Shown here: positions 1-8,300 of the stretch, in pieces
How positions within the stretch are numbered: position 1 is the stretch's first letter
Layout of the letters: the number at the start of each line of letters is the position of its first letter
Assembly (NCBI GenBank): GCA_964246985.1
Contig: CAXTSE010000001.1
Coordinates: forward strand, 186,001-250,000
Length of the DNA: 64,000 nucleotides
Direction: 5' to 3'
Source of the DNA: CAXTSE01 sp964246985
GTDB lineage: Bacteria > Actinomycetota > Actinomycetes > Actinomycetales > Microbacteriaceae
Position numbers and translations under genes: made by a program
The notes under the pieces: generated by a model
The model's database searches: none
What the model was told of the DNA's origin: nothing
The model's input: only the letters and a program-made list of their open reading frames with translations

Positions 1-473
1 TGACCGCCTGGCGCGCCGAGGGCCGCGAGACCGACATCGGCCATCGCGAGCCGGTGCCTGCGGCCGTCACCGCCCACGAGCGCCCCGAGCTGTGGGTCGA
101 CAAGGCGTACGTCGAGGCCGTGCTGCGCGGCGAGCACGACGCGGCGCTCATCTGCGCGACACCACAGACGGAGTTCACGGGCGAGGCGGGTGCCCGCGTG
201 CGTCTCGGCCACATCCCCGGCAGCAGCTCGGCCCCCGCGGGCCGACTGGTCGATCGGGAGGCGAACACCTACCTCCCTGCCGACGGACTGCGCGGCGTGC
301 TGGCACCCGCGCTCGGCGCCCCGCGCATCGTCACCTACTGCGGCGGCGGCATCGCGTCGGCGTCGGCCGCGCTGGCGCTCACCCTGCTCGGCGAGACGTC
401 GGTCGCGGTGTACGACGGATCGCTGAACGAGTGGGCGGCCGACGCGGATGCGCCGCTCGTCACGACAGCGTGA
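1..473 (+). CDS. Sulfurtransferase (rhodanese domain), 5' end outside window
   Basis: The reading frame is open to the window edge, so this is the C-terminal part of a longer protein. A GTG at 54 is the first start-like codon, but the residues before it (TAWRAEGRETDIG) look like the end of a first rhodanese domain, so it is probably not the true start. The visible part is a C-terminal rhodanese domain: WVDKAYVEAVL, then a basic-acidic stretch, then TYCGGGIAS with the presumed catalytic Cys of the persulfide loop. The family moves sulfane sulfur from thiosulfate or 3-mercaptopyruvate to a thiol acceptor in the cytoplasm. Its 3' end overlaps the convergent gene by 14 nt. The active loop has Gly-rich CGGGIAS rather than the CGSGVTA of many SseA proteins, so the substrate is unclear. 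Confidence 0.85.
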   Translation, partial: TAWRAEGRETDIGHREPVPAAVTAHERPELWVDKAYVEAVLRGEHDAALICATPQTEFTGEAGARVRLGHIPGSSSAPAGRLVDREANTYLPADGLRGVLAPALGAPRIVTYCGGGIASASAALALTLLGETSVAVYDGSLNEWAADADAPLVTTA

Positions 474-2346
474 GCAGGGCCTGCAGCTCGGGGGCGGTCG
501 TCACCGGCAGGGCGCACACGAAGTGCTCGCAGTAGTAGGCGGCCGCACGGCCGTCGCGTGACGTCCGGCTCTCGAAGAGCTCGAAGCCGGCGGATGCGAA
601 GGCCGCCGCCTGCGCGTCGGTCACGGCGGCGGCGACCCCGCCCCGCCATCCGCTCAGGACCTCGCCGAACACGCTCCCGGCCGATCCGGCGCCGGCGTCG
701 GGTCCGACGACCACGAGCTGCCGCAGGGGCTCGAGCAGCTGGGAGGCGATGGCGAGCGCCGCCCCGAAGGCGCTCGGCTCGCTGACGGCGCGCTCGAGCA
801 CGGGGACGATCGCGTCCTCCGCGACCCTCCGGTGCGCGTCGTCGCCGGTGAGGGCCGCGAGCAGGAGCGCCGCGTCGGCGATCAGCGCCCGCCCCGACGG
901 GGTGGCGCCGTCGCTCGGGTCGGCCTCGGTTCCGAGGCCGCGTGCGGCGAGCACCGGATCCGCCCCCGCCGGGGCGGCGATCCGCCCGTCCCCGGCGCGG
1001 CAGGCCTCGATGATCGTGCGGGCGATGGACGCGTACCGCACCTCGCCCGTAGCGAGCGCCAGCCGCAGCAGTCCGCCGGAGAGCCCGCCCAGATCCTCCA
1101 GGGTGGCGTGCGCCGTCGAGAGCCGTCCGTCGAGCGATGCGCGCGCGACTCCGGCGTCGGCGCCGTGCAGGGTGAGCACGGCGTCGGCCGCCGCCCGCGC
1201 GGCGTCCACCCAGTCGCTGCGCCCGAGCCGGACGCCGGCATCGGCGAGCGCGCCGATCGCCATCCCGTTGAGCCCGGTGAGGACCTTGGCGTCGAGTGCA
1301 GGCGCGGGCTGGCCGGTGCGTCCGTCGGCGTCGAGAGCGTAGTAGCCGCCCTCGCTGCGCACCCCGTCGACGGGGCTCTCGCTGTCCTGGGCGGACGCGA
1401 GCGCGCCGCTCGGCACACGCAGCACATCGAGGAGGAACGTCGCGATCCCGGCGGCGACGTCGGAGGCGATCTCGTCGTCCTCGGCCGCACCCAGCTCGGC
1501 GTACGACCGCAGAAGCTGCGCGTTGTCGTACAGCATCCGCTCGTAGTGGGGCTCGCTCCAGTCGCGCTGCACCGCGTACCGGAAGAAGCCGCCCTCGACG
1601 GCATCACGCAGGGGGGACCCCGCCATGGCCCGCAGGCTTCGCCGGGTGAAGGCCGCGGCATCGGCGTCGCCCGCCGCCCCGCGTGCGGCGGTGAAGGACA
1701 GAACGGGAGCGTTGGGAAACTTGGGGGCGCGGCCGAGTCCGCCGAAGTCGGGGTCCTCGAACGACAGCAGCTTCTGCACCGCGGCCCCGAGGGCGGCGGG
1801 GTCCGGCTGCGCGACCGTGGCCGCCGATCCGCCGCTCGCCTCGACGGCCGCCGCCGAGATCGCCTCGGCCACCGCCGCCCCGGTCGCCTCGACCTCGGCC
1901 CGGCGATCACGCCACGCCTCCTCGATGGCGTCGAGCACCGTGCGGAACGACGGGGTCTGCCCGACCGGACGCGGCGGGAAGTAGGTGCCCGCATAGAAGA
2001 CCCGCCCGCCGGGGGTGGCGAACGCCGACAGCGGCCAGCCGAGCTGCCCGGTGAAGGCGCTGGCCGCCGCCATGTAGCTGGCGTCGACGTCCGGGTGCTC
2101 CTCGCGGTCGACCTTGATCGCGACGAAGCGGGCGTTGAGATGCTCGGCGAGCTCCGGATCGCTGAAGCTCTCGCGCGCCATGACGTGGCACCAGTGGCAG
2201 GTGGCGTATCCGATGGAGATGAAGACGGGCACGTCGCGACGGGCGGCTTCGGCGAAGGCGTCCTCGCTCCACGGCCACCAGTCGACCGGGTTGTCCGCGT
2301 GTCCGCGCAGGTACGGGCTCACAGCATCCGACAGCCGATTGGTCAT
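460..2346 (-). CDS. Thioredoxin-domain protein of the DUF255 / YyaL (SPATA20-like) family
   Basis: 628 aa. The N-terminal thioredoxin-like domain (about 1-160) begins with the family hallmark SPYLRGHADNPVDWWPW and carries a CHWC motif near residue 50 (IGYATCHWCHVM), followed by FVAIKVDREEHPDVD and GGWP-like LGWPLSAFATPGG. The rest is the (alpha/alpha)6-barrel-like region typical of YyaL proteins (FFRYAVQRDWSEPHYERMLYDNAQLL). Length matches the family, usually about 600-700 aa. The physiological substrate is not established; a redox or N-acylglucosamine-epimerase-like fold is inferred from the family. The start at 2346 lies only 11 nt from the divergent MBL gene and is preceded by TAGCCT and 6 nt, so it is probably translated from a leaderless mRNA. 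Confidence 0.9.
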   Translation of the reverse strand: MTNRLSDAVSPYLRGHADNPVDWWPWSEDAFAEAARRDVPVFISIGYATCHWCHVMARESFSDPELAEHLNARFVAIKVDREEHPDVDASYMAAASAFTGQLGWPLSAFATPGGRVFYAGTYFPPRPVGQTPSFRTVLDAIEEAWRDRRAEVEATGAAVAEAISAAAVEASGGSAATVAQPDPAALGAAVQKLLSFEDPDFGGLGRAPKFPNAPVLSFTAARGAAGDADAAAFTRRSLRAMAGSPLRDAVEGGFFRYAVQRDWSEPHYERMLYDNAQLLRSYAELGAAEDDEIASDVAAGIATFLLDVLRVPSGALASAQDSESPVDGVRSEGGYYALDADGRTGQPAPALDAKVLTGLNGMAIGALADAGVRLGRSDWVDAARAAADAVLTLHGADAGVARASLDGRLSTAHATLEDLGGLSGGLLRLALATGEVRYASIARTIIEACRAGDGRIAAPAGADPVLAARGLGTEADPSDGATPSGRALIADAALLLAALTGDDAHRRVAEDAIVPVLERAVSEPSAFGAALAIASQLLEPLRQLVVVGPDAGAGSAGSVFGEVLSGWRGGVAAAVTDAQAAAFASAGFELFESRTSRDGRAAAYYCEHFVCALPVTTAPELQALLTLS

Positions 2347-2360
2347 ACGCTCAGGCTATG
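2344..2360. promoter_or_regulatory. Symmetric divergent leaderless promoter
   Basis: On the plus strand TACGCT (2346-2351) lies 6 nt before ATG 2358. On the minus strand TAGCCT (plus positions 2353-2358) lies 6 nt before ATG 2346. Each putative -10 box therefore overlaps the start codon of the opposite gene. No Shine-Dalgarno sequence fits in the 11-nt gap. The TAnnnT plus 6-9 nt arrangement matches leaderless actinobacterial promoters; this is inference without transcript data. Confidence 0.55.
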
Positions 2361-3140
2361 TCGGAGTTGACGGTGACGTACGTGGGCGGTCCCACGCTGG
2401 TGCTCGAGTGGGCGGGGCTGCGGATCGTGACCGACCCGACGTTCGACCAGCCCGCACGGTACGAGAGCCCCGGCGAGTCGACGCTGGTGAAGACGGCCGG
2501 TCCGGGCGTCGCACGCGACCGGCTCGGCGACGTCGACCTGGTGCTGCTGTCGCACCACGGGCACAAGGACAACCTCGACTGGGAGGGTCTCGAGCTCATC
2601 GCCACCGGCGTCCCCACCCTGAGCACGCGGCAGGCGGCCGACGAGCTGTGGGGCGGATCAGTGATCGGCTTCGACGACTGGGAGCAGCACCGCCTCCGCG
2701 CTCCGGACGGAGGCGAGGCGACGATCACGATCGTGCCCGCTCTGCACGGGCCGCCCGGATCACTCCGGTTCGTCGGGCCCGTCGTCGGGTTCGTGCTCGA
2801 GGCGCCGGGCGAGCCGACCGTCTACGTCAGCGGCGACAACGCGTCATTGCCGCTCGTGGAGCAGATCGCAGGACGGTTCCCGACCGTCGACGTCGCGGTG
2901 CTCTTCGCGGGCGCCGCCCGCGTGCCCGGACTCGACGCCGCGCTCACCCTCACCTCGCCGGATGCGGCGCGCGCCGCCCGACTCCTGCAGGCCCGCCAGG
3001 TGGTCGGGGTGCACTGCGAGGACTGGGAGCACTTCAGCGAGAGCCGCGCCGACCTCGAGGCGGCGTTCGCCTCCGCGGGGATCGCCGACCTGCTGGTGGC
3101 GACCCCGCGCGGCGAGCGGGTCGAGCTGCTCGCGGGCTAG
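2358..3140 (+). CDS. MBL-fold metallo-hydrolase (UlaG/beta-lactamase-like)
   Basis: 260 aa. Metallo-beta-lactamase fold of the L-ascorbate-6-P lactonase-like group: N-terminal strand pair TYVGGPTLVLEWAGLRIVTDPTFD, then LLSHHGHKDNLD. The canonical HxHxDH is here SHHGHKDN, which keeps two His and one Asp but differs from the textbook spacing. Later elements are ALHGPPG and VYVSGDNA, with the metal-bridging Asp of SGD near residue 157, then VGVHCEDWEHF near the C-terminus. Likely a cytoplasmic metal-dependent hydrolase with unknown substrate. It starts divergently, 11 nt from the DUF255 gene, without an SD (see promoter entry). Its 3' end overlaps the next, convergent gene by 4 nt. Confidence 0.85.
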   Translation: MSELTVTYVGGPTLVLEWAGLRIVTDPTFDQPARYESPGESTLVKTAGPGVARDRLGDVDLVLLSHHGHKDNLDWEGLELIATGVPTLSTRQAADELWGGSVIGFDDWEQHRLRAPDGGEATITIVPALHGPPGSLRFVGPVVGFVLEAPGEPTVYVSGDNASLPLVEQIAGRFPTVDVAVLFAGAARVPGLDAALTLTSPDAARAARLLQARQVVGVHCEDWEHFSESRADLEAAFASAGIADLLVATPRGERVELLAG

Positions 3141-3973
3141 AACTTCGCGGCGTCCGGGTCGGCGCCCACGCGCTGACCGCGGTCCAGCCCGTCGATCGCG
3201 GCCAGCTCCTCCGCCGTCAGCTCGAAGCCGAACACGTCGAAGTTCTGCGCCATGCGCTCGCGCGAGTTCGACTTCGGGAAGACGATGATCCCGTTCTGCA
3301 GGTGCCAGCGCACCACGACCTGGGCGGGGCTCACCGCGTGGGCGGCCGCGGCATCCTGGATGGCCTGCTCGCCGAAGAGGTCGTACTTGCCCTGACCGAG
3401 CGGGCCCCAGGCCTCGATGTGCATGCCCGTCTCGGCCCCGAAGGCGCGCAGCTCGCGCTGGGCGAATGCGGGGTGCAGCTCGAGCTGGTCGACGGCGGGA
3501 ACTGTGCTGCTGCCCGCGATGATGCGCTCGAGGTGCGGACGGTGGAAGTTGCTGACGCCGATCGAGCGGGTCTTCTCGTCGGCCTTCAGCTGCTCGAGCG
3601 TCAGCCACGAGTCGAGGTACAGATCGAGGTCGGGGCGCGGCCAGTGGATGAGGTACAGGTCGACGTAGTCGAGCCCGAGCTTTTCGAGGCTGAGGTCCAT
3701 CGCGTCGACGGCGGACTGGGTGCCCTGGTCGCTGTTCCACAGCTTCGTCGTGATGAAGAGCTCGTCGCGCGCGATGCCTGACTTCTCGATCGCGGCGCCG
3801 ACCCCTTTCTCGTTGCCGTAGACGGCGGCGGTGTCGATGTGGCGGTAGCCGACCTCGAGCGCGTCGCTGACGATGCGCTCGGCCTCGTCGGGGTCGACCT
3901 TGAAGACGCCGAAGCCGAGCTGGGGGATGGTGTGGCCGTCGTTGAGGGTGATGGTGGGAACGTCGGTGGTCAT
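3137..3973 (-). CDS. Aldo/keto reductase (2,5-diketo-D-gluconate reductase-like)
   Basis: 278 aa. NADPH-dependent (beta/alpha)8 oxidoreductase. Visible signatures: LNDGHTIPQLGFGVFK at the N-terminus, GYRHIDTAAVYGNEKGVG with the catalytic Asp and Tyr, LFITTKLWN with the catalytic Lys, YVDLYLIHWP with the His, IGVSNFHRPHLERI and the cofactor segment IVFPKSNSRERMAQNFDVFGFEL. I chose ATG 3973 because GGAG lies about 5 nt upstream and the protein begins at the conserved N-terminus; the ORF extends further upstream but with unrelated sequence. It is divergent from the ArsR-type regulator at 4029. Members reduce carbonyl substrates such as methylglyoxal or keto-sugars; specificity cannot be read here. 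Confidence 0.92.
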   Translation of the reverse strand: MTTDVPTITLNDGHTIPQLGFGVFKVDPDEAERIVSDALEVGYRHIDTAAVYGNEKGVGAAIEKSGIARDELFITTKLWNSDQGTQSAVDAMDLSLEKLGLDYVDLYLIHWPRPDLDLYLDSWLTLEQLKADEKTRSIGVSNFHRPHLERIIAGSSTVPAVDQLELHPAFAQRELRAFGAETGMHIEAWGPLGQGKYDLFGEQAIQDAAAAHAVSPAQVVVRWHLQNGIIVFPKSNSRERMAQNFDVFGFELTAEELAAIDGLDRGQRVGADPDAAKF

Positions 3974-3991
3974 GTCTCCATGGTGCCACTG

Positions 3992-4036
3992 TTGACACCG
4001 CGCGCGAGCTCGCCTAACGTACAACCAAATGGTTGT
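3992..4036 (+). promoter_or_regulatory. Promoter and dyad operator of the ArsR-type regulator
   Basis: TTGACA (3992-3997), a 17-nt spacer, then TAACGT (4015-4020). Directly downstream is a perfect dyad of two 7-bp arms, ACAACCA and TGGTTGT, separated by AA (4021-4036). It covers the predicted +1 and the ATG at 4029. An ArsR dimer bound here would block initiation, which suggests autorepression. The ATG sits 8 nt after the -10 box, so the transcript is probably leaderless. Confidence 0.7.
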
Positions 4037-4367
4037 AATAATGGAGTTCAGCGACCTCGAGGTCGACCGCATCTTCCACGCCCTGGCGGATGCGACCCGC
4101 CGCGACATCCTGCAGCGCACCATGGTGGGCGACACGTCGGTCAGCCGTCTGGCCGACGCCTATGAGATGTCGTTCGCCGCGGTTCAGAAGCACGTCGCCG
4201 TGCTGGAGGGGGCCGGGCTCGTGACGAAGGAGAGCCGAGGGCGGGAGCGCCTGGTCCGCGCCGACCCGACCACCATCGCCCGCGCGCGGCAGCTGCTCGA
4301 CGCCTACGCCGACCTGTGGCGCAGCCGCGTCGACCGGCTCGACGCCCTGCTCGCCGAAACCGAATAA
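4029..4367 (+). CDS. ArsR-family winged-helix transcriptional regulator
   Basis: 112 aa. Winged-helix repressor: IFHALADATRRDIL (helix 1-2), then SVSRLADAYEMSFAAVQKHVAVLEGAGLV (recognition helix-turn-helix), then wing ESRGRERLVRADP. No metal-binding CxC motif is visible, so it is not a classical arsenic sensor. It belongs to the group paired with SRPBCC (AHSA1-like) genes. ATG 4029 fits a leaderless mRNA; ATG 4041 (MEFSDLEVD) is an alternative start, but neither has an SD. Downstream, the SRPBCC gene follows after 10 nt with a good SD, so the two are co-transcribed. The dyad over its own start suggests autoregulation. Confidence 0.9.
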   Translation: MVVIMEFSDLEVDRIFHALADATRRDILQRTMVGDTSVSRLADAYEMSFAAVQKHVAVLEGAGLVTKESRGRERLVRADPTTIARARQLLDAYADLWRSRVDRLDALLAETE

Positions 4368-4377
4368 GGAGAGTCCC

Positions 4378-5361
4378 ATGCCCGTCACCTCCGCCACCAC
4401 AGATCCCGAGGCCCTGACGATGACCCTCGTCGGCGACTTCCCCGTGACCGTCGAGCGACTGTGGGCGGCGTTCGCCGACCCGCGTCAGCTCGAGCGCTTC
4501 TGGGGACCTCCCGGCTACCCCGCGACGTTCGGCGAGTTCGACCTGCGACCCGGCGGGCGCGCGCGGTACTGGATGACCTCGCCCGAGGGCGAGCGCTTCC
4601 ACGCGGAGTGGTCGGTCACCACCATCGACGACGGCAGGTCGATCACCTTCGATGACAGGTTCACCGACGCCGACGGCGCCCTCGCCACGGGAATGCCGAC
4701 CATCGCCACCGTGCTCACGCTCGAGCGCACCGACACCGGATCCCGGTTCACGCTCGCGGCGAGGTTCGCCTCCGCCGACGACCTCGAGCAGATGCTGCAG
4801 ATGGGCATGCTCGAGGGGTACCGCGAGGTCGCCTCGCAGCTCGACCTCGTGCTGGCCGACCTGCGCGAGTACGCCCTTGGAAAGGGAACGCAGACCGAGA
4901 TCGTCGACGACACCCATGTGCGCATCACCCGCGCGTTCGAGGCACCCCGACACCTGCTCTGGCGGGCTCACACCGAGCCCGAGCTGATGCGGCGATGGCT
5001 GCTCGGACCAGACGGGTGGGTGATGACCGCCTGCGAGAACAACCTCGTCGTCGGGGGCTCCTACCGCAACGCGTGGGCGCCGACGGGCGACACCGAGGGC
5101 CAGCCCTTCGGGTTCGAGGGCGAGAACCTCGTGATCGACCCCGAGCGCCGCATGGTGACCACCGAGCGCATGACGGGCGCACCGTTCCCCCCGAACACCA
5201 ACGATCTGTCGTTCGACGAGGTCGACGGCGTCACGCTGATGACTCTGTTCATCACGTACCCGGACGCGGCGCAGCGGGACATGATCCTCGCCACGGGCAT
5301 GACCGACGGCATGGAGACCAGCTACCGACGACTCGAGGGGGAGCTGCTCGGCGTCGAGTGA
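4378..5361 (+). CDS. Tandem SRPBCC (AHSA1/START-like) domain protein
   Basis: 327 aa with two consecutive SRPBCC domains. Domain 1 is about residues 10-160 (VTVERLWAAFADPRQLERFWGP, FDLRPGGRARYWM). Domain 2 is about 167-320 (THVRITRAFEAPRHLLWRAHTEPELMRRWLLGPDGW, DLSFDEVDGVTLMTLFITYP). These helix-grip folds bind hydrophobic ligands in the cytoplasm; the ligand is unknown. Most AHSA1-like partners of ArsR regulators have one domain, so the duplication is notable but not unprecedented. The start at 4378 is preceded by AAGGAGAG. It is the second gene of the ArsR operon. Confidence 0.88.
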   Translation: MPVTSATTDPEALTMTLVGDFPVTVERLWAAFADPRQLERFWGPPGYPATFGEFDLRPGGRARYWMTSPEGERFHAEWSVTTIDDGRSITFDDRFTDADGALATGMPTIATVLTLERTDTGSRFTLAARFASADDLEQMLQMGMLEGYREVASQLDLVLADLREYALGKGTQTEIVDDTHVRITRAFEAPRHLLWRAHTEPELMRRWLLGPDGWVMTACENNLVVGGSYRNAWAPTGDTEGQPFGFEGENLVIDPERRMVTTERMTGAPFPPNTNDLSFDEVDGVTLMTLFITYPDAAQRDMILATGMTDGMETSYRRLEGELLGVE

Positions 5362-5397
5362 CGGCGGGCGGCGGGGCCGCCGTAAGCTGGAGGGCTC

Positions 5398-8300
5398 ATG
5401 TCCGACGCCCTCCCCTTCACGATCTCGTACCCGCCCGAGCTGCCGGTCAGCCAGGCGCGGGACGAGCTGGCACGCGCGATCGCGGGCAGCCAGGTGGTGA
5501 TCGTGGCGGGAGCGACCGGGTCGGGCAAGACGACGCAGCTGCCGAAGATCTGCCTCGAGCTCGGGCGCGAGCGCATCGGCCACACCCAGCCGCGGCGGAT
5601 CGCCGCCCGCAGCATCGCCGAGCGCATCGCCGACGAGCTCGGCGTGGATCTCGGCGGGGTCGTCGGGTATCAGGTGCGCTTCGACGACCGGGCGAAGGCC
5701 GACACCCGCGTCAAGCTGATGACCGACGGCGTGCTGCTGGCCGAGATCAACCGGGATCGCGACCTCCGCCAGTACGACACGATCATCATCGACGAGGCGC
5801 ACGAGCGGTCGCTGACGATCGACTTCCTGCTCGGCTACCTGAAGCAGCTGCTGCCGCGGCGCCCCGAGCTCAAGCTGATCGTCACGAGCGCGACCATCGA
5901 TCCCGAGAGCTTCGCCCGGCACTTCGCGGATGCCGAGGGCACCCCCGCCCCGATCGTCGAGGTGAGCGGGCGCACCTTCCCGGTCGAGGTGCGGTACCGG
6001 CCCCTGGTCGCGGAGGTGAGCGAGGACGAGGAGGGGATCGCCTCCGACGATCGCGACTACCTCCAGGGCATCACGGATGCGCTGGCCGAGCTGAAGCGCG
6101 AGGCGGCGGGCGATGTGCTGGTCTTCCTGACCGGCGAGAACGAGATCCGGGATGCCGAGGACGCCATCCGCGGGAGCTCCGGGCCCGACACCGAGGTGCT
6201 CCCCCTCTACGGGCGCCTCAGCGCGGCGGACCAGCATCGCGTGTTCGACACGAAGCGCACCCCCGGCATCCGACGCCGGGTCGTGCTCGCCACCAACGTC
6301 GCCGAGACCAGCCTCACCGTCCCCGGCATCAAGTACGTCATCGACGCGGGCACGGCGCGCATCTCGCGCTACAGCGTGCGCTCGAAGGTGCAGCGACTGC
6401 CGATCGAGGCGATCAGCCAGGCGAGCGCCAACCAGCGCTCCGGTCGCGCCGGCCGCACGAGCGACGGCATCGCGATCCGCCTCTACTCGGAGGAGGACTT
6501 CGCCTCCCGCCCCGAGTTCACCGACCCCGAGATCCTGCGCACCAACCTCGCGGCGGTGATCCTGCAGATGACGTCGATCGGCCTGGGCGACATCGCGGCG
6601 TTCCCGTTCCTGCAGCCGCCGGATTCGCGGGGGATCCAGGACGGGGTCGATCTGCTGCGCGAACTCGGCGCGCTGGAGCTTGGAGCGAAGGCCATTTCTG
6701 GCCTTCGCCGCGACGCCAGCGCTGACGCCCGTCCCGGGCGTCAGGTAACGTCCGGGTCGATCGACCCCGAAGCGGCTTCGAGACGCGTCGCCTCCGGCGG
6801 CGCTCCTCAGCCAGCCTTGTCGATCACCCGCATCGGCCGCGACCTCGCCCGCCTCCCGGTCGATCCGCGGTTCGGCCGGATGCTCGTGGAGGCCAAGCGA
6901 CACGGGGTCGTGCGCGAGGTGGCCGCGATCGTCGCCGGGCTCAGCATCCAGGACGTGCGTGAGCGTCCGCTTGCCAAGCGTCCGCAGGCGGATCAGGCGC
7001 ACGCACGCTTCGCCGATCCGACGAGCGACTTCCTCACCCTGCTGGCGCTCTGGAACCACCTCGAGGAGAAGCAGCGCGAGCTGTCGTCGAGCGCGTTCCG
7101 GCGCCTCTGCAAGGCCGAGTTCCTCAGCTACCTGCGGGTGCGCGAGTGGCAGGACCTGTACCGCCAACTCGTCCGGGCGGGCAAGCCGCTCGGGCTGGTG
7201 CCGGAGGACGCGAAGGTCGACCCGACCGGGATCCACCGGTCGCTGCTCGCCGGACTGCTGAGCCGGATCGGGCTCCGCGACGAGCGCACGAAGGCCTCGA
7301 CAGGCTCGACCAACGGACGCAAGCCGCCTCCGACGGCGGACAAGCGGGGCGCGCGCGAGTACCTCGGAGCCCGCGGCACGCGGTTCATGATCTTCCCCGG
7401 CTCGGCCCTCGCCAAGAAGGGTCCGCCCGCGGTGATGGCGGCCGAGCTGGTGGAGACGAGCCGGCTCTTCGCGCGCACCGTCGCCTCCATCGACCCCGCG
7501 TGGGCGGAGGCCCTGGCCGGCGACCTGGTGAAGCGCAGCTACGGCGAACCGCGCTGGGAGAAGCGCCAGGGATCCGCCGTCGCCGACGAGAAGGTCATGC
7601 TCTACGGGGTGCCGATCGTGCCGAAGCGCCGCATCCAGCTCGCGCGGATCGACCCCGAGCAGGCCCGTGAGCTGCTCATCCGGCACGCGCTCGTCGACGG
7701 CGACTGGCCGTACGAGATCCGCTCCAACGGGCTGTACGACTTCGACCGTGCCAACCGCGCCCTCCGTCGCGACCTCGAGGAGCTCGAGGAGCGCACCCGC
7801 CGTCGCGACCTGCTGGTCGACGACGAGGTGATCGTCGACTTCTACGACCGCGTGATCCCGGCCGACGTCACCGACGTCCGGCGCTTCGAGACCTGGTGGA
7901 AGGCGACCCGCACCACCTCGCCCGAGCTGCTGCTCATGACCGAGCGATCCCTGCTCGGCGAGCAGGCCGAGGCGGATGCGGCGGGTCCGTCGGGCGATCC
8001 CGTCGAGTCCTCCTACCCGACGCTCTGGCACCAGGGGGATCAGCGGATGCGGCTGAGCTACCGCTTCGAGCCAGGCGCAGACGACGACGGCGTCACGGTC
8101 GAGATCCCGCTGGCCCTGCTCCCCCGCGTCGAGGCGACCGGGTTCGACTGGCTCGTGCCCGGACTCCGCGAGGAGCTCGTCACCGCTCTGCTCAAGACCC
8201 TGCCGAAGGCGATCCGCAAGAACGTGGTGCCGGCCCTCGACTGGGCCCGCAAGCTGCTGCTCCCGCTGGCTGAGGAGGGCCGCGAAGCGACCCGCGCCGC

